In this document: positions 17,670-25,980 of the stretch, in pieces | Numbering within the stretch: the first letter of the stretch is position 1 | How the letters are laid out: each line of letters opens with the position of its first letter | Position numbers and translations under genes: made by a program | The notes under the pieces: generated by a model | What the model saw: only the letters and a program-made list of their open reading frames with translations | The model's database searches: none | Told to the model about the DNA's origin: nothing | Origin: JAEINY01 sp942490535 | Lineage (GTDB): Bacteria; Bacteroidota; Bacteroidia; Bacteroidales; Marinilabiliaceae | Direction: 5' to 3' | Assembly: GCA_942490535.1 (NCBI GenBank) | Contig: CALNXQ010000005.1 | Location: forward strand, 2,108,001 to 2,172,000 | DNA length: 64,000 nt

Positions 17670-18626
17670 TTAAAATTGGTATTGATCGTTGGAGGTAAAT
17701 TCGTTTCTCACCTGACGGTATTCGCTCAATAATTCTTCCATTATTTCTTGAACAGGTTTGATGGAGCGAATCAACGTGGCAACCTGACCGATTTCCAATT
17801 CGCCTTCTACCAGGTCGCCTTCAAACATGCCTTTCTTGGCACGTCCGCGTCCCAGGAGCTTTTGCAGATCAAGAGTAGAGGCACAATTTTTCTCGGCTTC
17901 CTGTACTTGCTCGAAAAAAGCATTCTTGATTAAACGAACCGGTGCCAGTTTCTTTAAAGATAACAAGGTGCCTCCTTCACCTGTTTCCACAATACATTTT
18001 TTAAATTCAGTGTGTGCCGATGATTCCTCGGATGCGGCAAATCGCGATCCTATTTGAACCCCATCCGCTCCCAGAACAAATGCTGCCGCCATGGTTCGTC
18101 CCGTACCAATACCTCCGGCTGCAATTACCGGGAGTGCTGTTAATTGTTTGATATGGGGGATTAATGTGAGCGTAGTTGTTTCTTCCCGTCCATTGTGGCC
18201 ACCGGCTTCAAATCCTTCGGCAACAATGGCATCGACTCCGGCTTCTTCACACTTCCTGGCAAATTTTCCATTGGCAATGACATGCACCACAGTGATGCCT
18301 TTCTCTTTTAGAAAACCAGTCCATTTGGCAGGGTTACCGGCTGAAGTAAAGACAATTTTCACATCCTCTTCCACAATGATGTTCATGATTTCATCAATGT
18401 TGGGATACAAAAGGGGGACATTAACGCCCCATGGTTTTGATGTGGCTTTTTTTAGCTTTTGAATGTGCTCACGCAAAACTTCCGGATACATGGAGCCAGC
18501 TCCCAATAAGCCGAGTCCTCCATTATTACTCACTGCGGATGCAAGGCGCCAGCCGCTGCACCAAACCATACCGCCTTGTATGATTGGATATTGTATGTTG
18601 AATAATTCTGTAATTCGATTTGTCAT
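17670..18626 (-). CDS. FabK/nitronate monooxygenase-like flavoprotein
   Basis: A 318-residue TIM-barrel flavoenzyme of the 2-nitropropane dioxygenase/FabK family. Typical family segments are YPIIQGGMVWCSGW near the start, GLGLLGAGSM, AEGFEAGGHNG (the family signature with the catalytic-type His) and PVIAAGGIGTGRTMAAAFVLGADGVQIGSRF in the FMN phosphate site. The family contains both enoyl-ACP reductases (FabK) and nitronate monooxygenases, and sequence inspection alone cannot separate them with certainty; the GGHNG motif and length fit either. First gene of a three-gene unit with the M16 pair, with no gap between stop and start codons. Confidence 0.85.
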   Translation of the reverse strand: MTNRITELFNIQYPIIQGGMVWCSGWRLASAVSNNGGLGLLGAGSMYPEVLREHIQKLKKATSKPWGVNVPLLYPNIDEIMNIIVEEDVKIVFTSAGNPAKWTGFLKEKGITVVHVIANGKFARKCEEAGVDAIVAEGFEAGGHNGREETTTLTLIPHIKQLTALPVIAAGGIGTGRTMAAAFVLGADGVQIGSRFAASEESSAHTEFKKCIVETGEGGTLLSLKKLAPVRLIKNAFFEQVQEAEKNCASTLDLQKLLGRGRAKKGMFEGDLVEGELEIGQVATLIRSIKPVQEIMEELLSEYRQVRNEFTSNDQYQF

Positions 18627-18903
18627 GTATTGATCTCTATAAGTTGTATTGATGATACTTGTGGTTTGTCACCGGAAGGACAAGTCAATAGAATACAAAG
18701 ATACGAAAGTATGGCAATGCGCTCTTTTAATTTTCGGCATATTCGGGTAGTGAAGTACCAAATATTAGAAAATCATATGAGCTTGAGTGAAATTTTAGTG
18801 GTATAAATAGGAAAGTGAATAATTGCCAATTGTCGATTATTGTTGTAAATTATTGTTGTCTACATGGTAGGTGATTATATAAAGAGAAAAAGGATTTTAA
18901 GTC

Positions 18904-19911
18904 ATGTTACAAGGTCATTCTTCCACCCATCCACCTCGTGCCACTTGGATGGATGTCATTTTGAGATATAATAAACCCAATCGTCTCAAGAGTATTTGGC
19001 AAATAGTAAACTCCGTTGTGCCATATGTGTTGCTTTGGTTTTTAATGGTACAGAGTGTGAGTATATCCTATTGGTTAACCCTCTTACTTGCGGTTTTTGC
19101 AGCCGGCTTCTTAGTGCGGATTTTCATTATCTTTCACGATTGTGTGCATGGATCCTTCTTTAAATTACATCATATTAATACATTCTGTGGATTTGTGCTG
19201 GGGGTGTTAACATTTACACCTTTTCATCGGTGGCAATATGAACACCTGACGCATCATCGTACGGTTGGTAATTTAGATAAAAGGGGTATTGGCGATGTGA
19301 AAACTTTAACTGTGGAAGAATACCGGAATAGATCCAAATGGCAACGGTTTAAATATCGCTTTTATCGCCATCCCGTTTTTTTATTTGGAGTTGCACCTAT
19401 TTTATTATTTCTTTTCAAAAACAGACTCACATCCAGGGATAATTCTCGGGAAATAAAGTACATGACTTACCTGACTAATGTAGTACTGATCCTCATGTAT
19501 GGTATGTTGGTTTGGTTTCTGGGATGGAAAGTCGTTGTGCTGATTCAATTCCCAGTGTTGTATGTTTCAGCTGTTCATGGCGTCTGGTTGTTTTATGTAC
19601 AGCATCAGTTCGAAAACGTTGTGTGGGCACGTACAGGCGAGTGGGATTATCAATCAATCGCCATTCAGGGTTCTTCCTTTTTTAAGTTGCCAATTTTATT
19701 GCAATGGTTTACCGGAAATATTGGATTTCATCACATCCATCATTTGTCCCCCATTATTCCCAATTATAATCTGGCGCAATGTCATAATGAGAATGACATG
19801 TTTCAGGTGGTTAAGCCCATCACTTTTTGGTCTGCCTTTAAAACGATGAGCCTTCGTTTGTGGGATGAAAAACGGAAGCGCTTAGTTCGCTTTAAAGATG
19901 TGAAGGTGTAG
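18904..19911 (+). CDS. Membrane fatty acid desaturase family protein
   Basis: A 335-residue membrane di-iron desaturase. All three histidine boxes are present: HDCVHG (from residue 78), HLTHH (114-118) and HHIHH (about 275-280), separated by paired hydrophobic helices as in acyl-lipid desaturases. Such enzymes introduce double bonds into membrane acyl chains with O2; related enzymes act on carotenoids or make sphingolipid hydroxyls, so the substrate is open. An oxygen-using enzyme argues that the organism meets oxygen at least at times. The gene stands alone with its own terminator; the 277 bp upstream hold no ORF. Confidence 0.88.
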   Translation: MLQGHSSTHPPRATWMDVILRYNKPNRLKSIWQIVNSVVPYVLLWFLMVQSVSISYWLTLLLAVFAAGFLVRIFIIFHDCVHGSFFKLHHINTFCGFVLGVLTFTPFHRWQYEHLTHHRTVGNLDKRGIGDVKTLTVEEYRNRSKWQRFKYRFYRHPVFLFGVAPILLFLFKNRLTSRDNSREIKYMTYLTNVVLILMYGMLVWFLGWKVVVLIQFPVLYVSAVHGVWLFYVQHQFENVVWARTGEWDYQSIAIQGSSFFKLPILLQWFTGNIGFHHIHHLSPIIPNYNLAQCHNENDMFQVVKPITFWSAFKTMSLRLWDEKRKRLVRFKDVKV

Positions 19912-19928
19912 GGCGTATCCAATAAAAA

Positions 19929-19963
19929 AAACCTCAATTATTCAGAGTTGATAATTGAGGTTT
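19929..19963. terminator. Bidirectional terminator between desaturase and RNA methyltransferase genes
   Basis: AAACCTCAATTAT pairs perfectly with ATAATTGAGGTTT (13 bp) across a 9-base loop, with A-rich and T-rich flanks. It serves two converging genes. Confidence 0.85.
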
Positions 19964-19989
19964 ATAGTGTAAGACTATCTAGATAGTGT

Positions 19990-21156
19990 TTATTCGCTTT
20001 TTCGAACCGGACGACGGACTTTAAATTCCTTCATTTTACCCTCAAACATGTGGTATTTTAAGAATTCGCACTCCAATGCCCCATTGTATAAAGTATGCTT
20101 TTCTTCGGTGTGTAGTCCTAAGCGATAAATCGCTTCTTCGTTGGAGCTTAAGGCCCATACTACCCAACCATCATAGTTTTGTTTCAGCGTGCTGCCAATC
20201 TTCTTATAGAAGTTAAAGATGTCTGTTTTCTTCAGACGCTCACCGTATGGAGGATTGAAAACCATCATACCTCGGCGGAAGGGTAATTCACGCTCTTCAA
20301 ATGAAGCTTTGGTGATACTGATTTGACGATTCAGTTTGAAGTCAAGTGAGGCTGTTTTGGCCAGGTCAATGGCTTTCAGGTCAATGTCACTTCCAACGAT
20401 ACGTGTACGTGGGTAGCAAATTTTTTCTTCAGCTTCTTTGTATATTTTCTCCCACAGAAATTTGTCGTAATCAGCCCAGCTCATAAAGCCAAATTTCTGG
20501 CGTTTGAAACCAGCCGGAATATTACAGGCCATCATGGCTGCTTCCATTAAAATGGTTCCGGTACCACACATGGGGTCAAACAACGGAATGTCTTTGTTCC
20601 ACCCGGCAATTTTTAGCATGCCGGCGGCCAATACTTCGTTTAATGGTGCCTGGTGGCCGGGTTGACGATATCCCCTGCGATGCAAGGATTCCCCTGAGCT
20701 GTCCAATGAAATGGTGAAGCTATCGCGGGCTACATGTACGTTGATTAATACATCCGGATTGTCGGTATTGACAGAGGGACGAATGCCTGTTTTTTCGCGA
20801 AACTGATCCACGATGGCATCTTTTGTTTTTAGAGCCAGGTATTTTGAATGGCTAAAGAGTTCAGAAAAAGCAACTGCGTCAATGGCAAATGTTGTTTTCT
20901 CTGACATGTATTGCGACCAATCAAACTCATGGATGGCCTTGTAAAGCTCATCCTCGGTTGTAGCCGTAAAAGTGCTGATGGGCACTAATATGCGTAAGGC
21001 CGTTCGCAAATGTAAATTCGCTTTGTATAACACCTCTTTGTCGCCTTCACAAGCTACCGCTCTTTTCAAAGATCTGATGTTGGTAGCACCCAACTCTTCT
21101 AATTCCTTAGCCAGAACGCTTTCCAGCCCATGAAACGTTTTAATCAGTAAATCCAC
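19990..21156 (-). CDS. THUMP-domain class I RNA methyltransferase (RlmL N-domain-like)
   Basis: A protein of about 388 residues with an N-terminal ferredoxin-like plus THUMP region (IKTFHGLESVLAKELEELGA; the LH(R/K)RGYR segment) and a C-terminal Rossmann methyltransferase with PMCGTGTILMEAA (SAM site) and the N6/N2-type catalytic motif NPPYGERL. This is the layout of the N-terminal half of RlmL, which makes m2G2445 in 23S rRNA. The start is placed at a GTG at 21156, because GGAGG lies 9 nt upstream and homologues begin just before the IKTF segment; an ATG at 21189 would add 11 residues in front. Confidence 0.88.
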   Translation of the reverse strand: MDLLIKTFHGLESVLAKELEELGATNIRSLKRAVACEGDKEVLYKANLHLRTALRILVPISTFTATTEDELYKAIHEFDWSQYMSEKTTFAIDAVAFSELFSHSKYLALKTKDAIVDQFREKTGIRPSVNTDNPDVLINVHVARDSFTISLDSSGESLHRRGYRQPGHQAPLNEVLAAGMLKIAGWNKDIPLFDPMCGTGTILMEAAMMACNIPAGFKRQKFGFMSWADYDKFLWEKIYKEAEEKICYPRTRIVGSDIDLKAIDLAKTASLDFKLNRQISITKASFEERELPFRRGMMVFNPPYGERLKKTDIFNFYKKIGSTLKQNYDGWVVWALSSNEEAIYRLGLHTEEKHTLYNGALECEFLKYHMFEGKMKEFKVRRPVRKSE

Positions 21157-21450
21157 TATTATTTCCCTCCGGTTATAAATCGGGTGCAAGTTACGAAACT
21201 TCAGACAAGCACCAATTATGATTTTTTCAGATATCGGTTAAGAATTGTTAATTGAAGTTCTTTTGTTGTTGGTTGATTGCTTCGGTTGGTTTTCAACAGG
21301 CAGTAATTTAGTAGCTTATGATGAGCCGTGAGAGGAGCGGTGGTGGTTTCTGTGCAATGATTGCTATTCCGGTTAATAGATGATTAAGGTGGTATGGTTT
21401 TTGTAATATGTGACTGATTGTTTTTTAATTAATTATTACAACACCATTCT

Positions 21451-21600
21451 ATGAAGGCCAAGGACTCCTTGAAAGTTTTTTCTAAAGCAATTGCCATTCC
21501 TGCAATCATTGCTGTTAGTGCCATTTTGACTGATTGTACCGCAGATGATAAAAGGAAAAACTCCGTTTCGGCAAGTCTACCTATTGAACAATTGGATTAA
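21451..21600 (+). CDS. Small exported or membrane-anchored peptide (49 aa)
   Basis: A short ORF of 49 residues. It begins MKAKDSLKVFSK, continues with a hydrophobic stretch (AIAIPAIIAVSAIL) and then TDCTADDKRKN, so it looks like a signal or anchor peptide with a Cys at residue 29. The position before the Cys is Asp, so it is not a good lipobox. The tail is polar and ends in EQLD. A perfect terminator starts 19 bp after the stop codon, which supports a real transcript. I recognise no family. It sits alone between the methyltransferase gene (divergent) and a small lipoprotein gene. Confidence 0.55.
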   Translation: MKAKDSLKVFSKAIAIPAIIAVSAILTDCTADDKRKNSVSASLPIEQLD

Positions 21601-21619
21601 ATGATAGCGATGCGATTTT

Positions 21620-21650
21620 AAAAGACATTCTTTTCTCGAATGTCTTTTTT
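21620..21650 (+). terminator. Rho-independent terminator after the 49-aa ORF
   Basis: AAAAGACATTC pairs perfectly with GAATGTCTTTT (11 bp) across a 7-base loop and continues into T residues. Confidence 0.85.
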
Positions 21651-21783
21651 TATGCAACGCCAGGCAAGATTGTCGCATTGGAAGATGTGCGTTTGTCAGG
21701 ACGTGTCATTTATCTATTTTCAAGGTTGTTTGATTGCATTTACTACGTTATTTTAATATCGAAACCATCAACAATTAGTGAGT

Positions 21784-22386
21784 ATGAAACATTTATTTTT
21801 AGGAATAGGTCTGTTATTCGGATTTCTGGGAACGTCCTGTCAGTTTGGTAGTGCCGGCAAAACTGCCGCAACCCACAATGGCTCTGTGGATAATTTATTA
21901 TATACGGCTAAAAAATGGACCCCGGTAACGGATAAATTAGGTTCTTCTTTTTCGCCCGAGCATGTCGAAATTACTAAGGGTCAAATGGAAGTCAATTTTA
22001 CCCTAAAGAAAAAAGAAGCAGGTGAAATTGTGTTCATTGAATTGGTGTGTGATTTGGGGCATTCATTAGTGGATCATACCGGTCTGTCCATCGACTACAA
22101 ATGCGAAACGCCACTGGTGATTAAGTTGTCACAATCGGATTTTGGTAAAGATGGAAATGAATCCTATGCCCACTATCAATTCGTTGTACCTGCATCAGAA
22201 ACAATAACAACAGCTCATTTGAAGTTTTCGGCGTTTACGCAACCCGGATGGACACCGGAATATGCAGCCGGGATTCCTTTGAAACTGGAAAATGTGGATG
22301 CCATTTATCTCACGCCTAAAGTAGATGACTCCACTGGGGGAAGTTCGCTTTTAGGTGTGAAGGGTTTGTTCCTGAGTAAAGACTAA
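21784..22386 (+). CDS. Putative lipoprotein with carbohydrate-binding-like beta domain
   Basis: About 200 residues. The N-terminus is a signal peptide ending in LGTSC (lipobox-like) followed by QFGSAGK, so it should be lipid-anchored. The rest is beta-rich, with LSIDYKCETPLVIKLSQSDFG and a late IPLKLENVDAIYLTP; the order of strands recalls the jelly-roll of CBM11/CIA30-like domains, but no binding residues can be named. Start chosen at the ATG at 21784; a GTG two codons earlier is possible. It is transcribed alone and followed by a terminator. Function is unknown. Confidence 0.7.
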   Translation: MKHLFLGIGLLFGFLGTSCQFGSAGKTAATHNGSVDNLLYTAKKWTPVTDKLGSSFSPEHVEITKGQMEVNFTLKKKEAGEIVFIELVCDLGHSLVDHTGLSIDYKCETPLVIKLSQSDFGKDGNESYAHYQFVVPASETITTAHLKFSAFTQPGWTPEYAAGIPLKLENVDAIYLTPKVDDSTGGSSLLGVKGLFLSKD

Positions 22387-22421
22387 GTAGCTGTATTTAG
22401 TTTTGGATGTAAAATATAATA

Positions 22422-22455
22422 GGGGTATTCGACATGAGGTTGAATACCCTTTTTT
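22422..22455 (+). terminator. Rho-independent terminator after the small lipoprotein gene
   Basis: GGGGTATTC pairs with GAATACCCT (one G-U pair) across an 11-base loop, followed by six T. Confidence 0.8.
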
Positions 22456-22691
22456 AATTATAAATTCAGAAAGAGAAGCTGTTTTCAGTAGTGTTTGTTT
22501 ATTGAGCAGATGATTAAGTTTCTTCCAGGGGGTGTAGTCGTGTATCATCCTATAGTGAGAATGAATTGTCCATTCAGGATAGATTTCCTGATAGTAAGGT
22601 TCTTGTAAGGAGGAATTTTACTTGGACTTATTGAGGGGCTTGCAACTATTTAATGCATTTCATTGTTAAATTCTCACTAAAATGAATACTT

Positions 22692-23168
22692 ATGAAAGGC
22701 ATTTTTAAATTGAAATACATAATAGGAGGTTTGGCAATTGTGTTTGCTCTTATTCAATTGAAACTGGTGGATCGAAGTAATCCGTCCTTTGAAAAAGAAC
22801 AGGATATGATCCATGTATTGGCACCGCCTGTTGAGGTTGAGCAGCTCTTAAGACAGGCCTGTTACGATTGTCACTCCAACCAAACCCATTATCCCTGGTA
22901 CGCCAGGGTGGCACCTGTTTCATGGATGATTGAACGGAATGTGCACAAGGGAAGAGAAGAGGTTAATTTCTCCCATTGGGGATCGTATCGCTCATCGCGT
23001 GCCATGCATAAACTGGAGGAAAGCTATAAGCAAATTCAACACGGACACATGCCTATACCCGCTTACACCCTGCTGCATGCTCATGCCAGGCTGGAAACGG
23101 AAGAAAAGGAACAACTCATAAATTGGTTCGAGCAAAAAGCCAACGAACTGATGCTTCAAATGAATTAG
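22692..23168 (+). CDS. Heme-binding domain protein (Haem_bd type)
   Basis: A 158-residue protein with one N-terminal membrane helix (about residues 7-24), so it is anchored and faces the periplasm. It carries one c-type heme motif CYDCH (about residues 56-60) in ACYDCHSNQTHYPWYARVAP, followed by a conserved W-x-x-x-x-H pattern and a Met in GHMPIPAYTLLH that could be the distal ligand. This is the pattern of the stand-alone haem-binding domain proteins frequent in Bacteroidota. It could carry electrons or sense redox state. Transcribed alone, ending just upstream of repeat array B. Confidence 0.85.
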   Translation: MKGIFKLKYIIGGLAIVFALIQLKLVDRSNPSFEKEQDMIHVLAPPVEVEQLLRQACYDCHSNQTHYPWYARVAPVSWMIERNVHKGREEVNFSHWGSYRSSRAMHKLEESYKQIQHGHMPIPAYTLLHAHARLETEEKEQLINWFEQKANELMLQMN

Positions 23169-23216
23169 GAGGGTGTGCAGGAAGGCGAGAAAGTACTGAA
23201 ACCCTTGATTCCACTA

Positions 23217-23420
23217 TCCCGCGGAAGGTTTGGGGGGCTCTCCGGCAGGTGGCGCTAGTCCTCTGGTAAGTTATTACACACCTCTGGCAAGTTCTACCGC
23301 CTCTCCGGCAGTTTTTTTGATTTCTCTGCTAATTCCCACCCCCTCTCTGGACGTTTCTTCTGTTTCTCTGGTATTTTCCGACAGCTCTCTGGTAAATTTT
23401 TACACTGCACTGTTCCGGAG
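23217..23420 (+). repeat. Phased degenerate repeat array B (exact 21-bp period, CTCTnnGG motif)
   Basis: The GG of a CTCTsyGGyAAgTT-like unit starts at 23244, 23265, 23286, 23307, 23328 (here GC), 23349, 23370 and 23391, each exactly 21 bp apart; more degenerate copies lie in phase at 23223 and 23412. The units are 21-mers with a conserved pyrimidine-rich left side, GG, and a T-rich right side. Because 21 bp is seven codons, one frame reads as heptads like LSGKFxx, but it contains a stop codon near the start of the array and no good start. The array fills the gap between two converging genes. Confidence 0.85.
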
Positions 23421-23476
23421 GCAAAACAAATGGCCATTTATGCATGAATCATCCCTGGAGAAGGGGCGGTTTTACA

Positions 23477-25870
23477 CTAAAACTCGATCATTAATCCAAA
23501 CGTTGGCAGAACCGTACCCGAAGTCGTAGTTAATTCTTTTAATTCATAGCGCTGTTCTTCAATGGGTGAGCCCGGATTTGTGATGATTGGATTTCCCCCT
23601 TCATCCTTTACCTGTAAAAGGTTGGAAGGTTGTTCTGCCTGATTGTTGTAAAGGTTCTGAATATCGAGGTAAAAACCGAGCGTAAATTTTTTGAAGGCGT
23701 AGGATTTATCTACTCTAATATCCAATTGATGAAAAGCAGGTAGTCGTTTCGTGTTAAATTGGGAATAGTCGAGGTATTCTCTTCCTTGAGCATCCCAGGC
23801 TACAACTAAAGCGGATTTGTCAGCATCGTATGGTGTATAGGGTAAGCCACCCAAGTATCTCCATTTCATGCCGATGTCCCAATTCTTTTTAAGTTTCTGA
23901 TTGAGTGTTACTGTGAAAATATGGCGACTATCCCATGAAGAAGGCACATAGTCACCTTTGTAGTCTGTAAACTCACTGCGTACATAGGTATAGGCGGAGG
24001 TCACACTTAATCCTTTATGGGTTCGTGTTTGGTACAAGAGTTCCAGTCCATAGGCTTTTCCTTTTGAATCAGGGGTTACTTCTTCATCGCCGAAAACGCC
24101 AAAATCACCTCCTTTACTGGCCAATGAAATGGAATCATTCACCGAGAAAGGATAGTTGTTGTAGTTTTTGAGGAATCCTTCCAGGGTGATGCGGGTATGA
24201 TTATTGGGGCGGTATTCTAATCCTGCCACAAAATGGTCGGCCCGGATGTATTTTAAGCCATTTTGCCGGTTAACTAATTCCCCTTGGTTGTTACGAAATC
24301 CCATGGTTGTATAGGCCGGATTCTGGTAGTAGCGGCCCGCATTCATATTTACATAAAAATCCGGTAATACCATCAGGGAGGCGGCAATCCGCGGGCTGAG
24401 CTGATTTAGCAGATTGTTCATCTCCGATGAATAATTATTGGCATCCATTCTTAATGCAGCCGACAGGGTCAACCGATTATTGAATATGGGATGTGAAACA
24501 GATCCAAAGACAGACCATTTAACCAGGTTTAAATCCGAAGTGTAGTTGATTTCCTGCGGTTTTTCATTCACGAATGTTCTGCTAAAAGTACGGTTGGTGT
24601 AGTTGGCGTATTCCAGGCCGCTTCCAATATTAATGGTAAAGTCATTGGGACGAGCGGTGTATTCCATGCGAAACTTATTCTCTATTTCATCTGATGTATA
24701 GTCTGATCTCAGATTTTCAGGTACTTCAATGTTATCCTGATATTTATAGGCCCGGTTGTTCAAGTGATTGCGACTCAAAACAAACGTCAGATAGCTTTTC
24801 TCCAGGTAATGTTTCCAGGAGGTTCCAATGGTGTAGTTCCATTGCTCATTGACAGGGATGTAACTGAGGATGTAGTCATTTTCCTCTTTAGGTTCGGGTG
24901 ATTTGTTTAAGGCAAAGTCATCAATGGCACCCACACCAATAAATGAAATTTCATTTTTGGCATCCAGTCGTGTTTTCGTTTTAAACTGAAAATCGGTAAA
25001 GGTAGGGAGAAAGGGTAAGCCTAAAGCATCAAATAAAAACTGCAGGTATGAGCGTCGAACGGAAGCTATAAGTCCGGTTTTTTCGCCCAGTGGGGCGGCC
25101 GTTGTTAATGATAATTCAGAGGCTCCCAAAGTACCTTTAAAGTTGGGGCGGTCATTGTTCACATCAATTTGCTTGAATTGTAACACCGAACTAAGCGCAT
25201 TCCCTTTCCCAACAGGGAAGGCGCTGGAGTAAAAATCCACCTCCCGTATAAAATCCACATTCAGGATGCCAACCGGGCCTCCTGAAGCTCCTTGAGTGGT
25301 GAAATGATTAAGGTTGGGAATTTCGATGTCATCCAAATAAAAACGATTTTCCGACGGGCCTCCACCGCGCACAATCAAATCATTTCGAAAGGTAACTGCG
25401 CTGGCAACCCCTGGAAACGATTGTAATACCTTTGATATATCCCGGTTTGCACCGGCGCTTTTCTCAATCTGATCAATGCCGATGCGCCTGAGTGAAACAG
25501 GCGCTTCTGGTTTTTGGGCAAATGGGGAGGCGGTAATTTCAATTTCACTAAGAGATTCGGAGACCGCCTGCATCCGGATTTCCACAAAGTTGCGTCTGAT
25601 CTGGGAGATATTATATTCTTCGGTGATAACTCCTTTGTATCCTACTGAGGATAGCTGAAGACGGATAAAACCGGTTTGTAAATTCGCGAACTCAAACCGG
25701 CCCAAGGTGTCCGTCATGGTGCCTGTGGAAGAGTCAAAGATGATCACGTTGGCAAAGGGGATGGGCTCGTTGGTGAACGCATCTTTTACCACACCTGATA
25801 AGCTTCCCTTTTGACCAAAGGATAAACAGGCAGAAAGAGTGAGAAGAAAAAGTAAATAGTAGCGGATCAT
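23477..25870 (-). CDS. TonB-dependent outer-membrane receptor
   Basis: About 797 residues. A signal peptide (LLFLTLSACLSFGQ) is followed by a carboxypeptidase-regulatory-like beta domain (about residues 22-105), a plug domain with DISKVLQSFPGVASAVTFR and IVRGGGPSENRFYLDDIEIP, and a beta barrel to the end; the last residue is Phe, as expected for barrel insertion. It imports a large nutrient or chelate using the ExbBD/TonB complex. There is no SusD-like lipoprotein beside it, so it is not a standard polysaccharide system. Start set at the ATG at 25870; an upstream TTG would add eight residues. Substrate unknown. Confidence 0.9.
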   Translation of the reverse strand: MIRYYLLFLLTLSACLSFGQKGSLSGVVKDAFTNEPIPFANVIIFDSSTGTMTDTLGRFEFANLQTGFIRLQLSSVGYKGVITEEYNISQIRRNFVEIRMQAVSESLSEIEITASPFAQKPEAPVSLRRIGIDQIEKSAGANRDISKVLQSFPGVASAVTFRNDLIVRGGGPSENRFYLDDIEIPNLNHFTTQGASGGPVGILNVDFIREVDFYSSAFPVGKGNALSSVLQFKQIDVNNDRPNFKGTLGASELSLTTAAPLGEKTGLIASVRRSYLQFLFDALGLPFLPTFTDFQFKTKTRLDAKNEISFIGVGAIDDFALNKSPEPKEENDYILSYIPVNEQWNYTIGTSWKHYLEKSYLTFVLSRNHLNNRAYKYQDNIEVPENLRSDYTSDEIENKFRMEYTARPNDFTINIGSGLEYANYTNRTFSRTFVNEKPQEINYTSDLNLVKWSVFGSVSHPIFNNRLTLSAALRMDANNYSSEMNNLLNQLSPRIAASLMVLPDFYVNMNAGRYYQNPAYTTMGFRNNQGELVNRQNGLKYIRADHFVAGLEYRPNNHTRITLEGFLKNYNNYPFSVNDSISLASKGGDFGVFGDEEVTPDSKGKAYGLELLYQTRTHKGLSVTSAYTYVRSEFTDYKGDYVPSSWDSRHIFTVTLNQKLKKNWDIGMKWRYLGGLPYTPYDADKSALVVAWDAQGREYLDYSQFNTKRLPAFHQLDIRVDKSYAFKKFTLGFYLDIQNLYNNQAEQPSNLLQVKDEGGNPIITNPGSPIEEQRYELKELTTTSGTVLPTFGLMIEF

Positions 25871-25980
25871 GCCTTTTTGTTTAAAGTATTGCAACAGCTA
25901 TTAAACGCCCTATGGGGAAAATTGTTTTTCATGGCGAGTTATTAAAAATTGTTAACTTGGTTGCACCCAAACCCGATTAA

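Noticed and set aside
23230..23529. 99-aa ORF on plus strand across array B
   Set aside because: It consists of translated 21-bp repeats and then enters the end of the TonB receptor gene in antisense; no start signal and no family.
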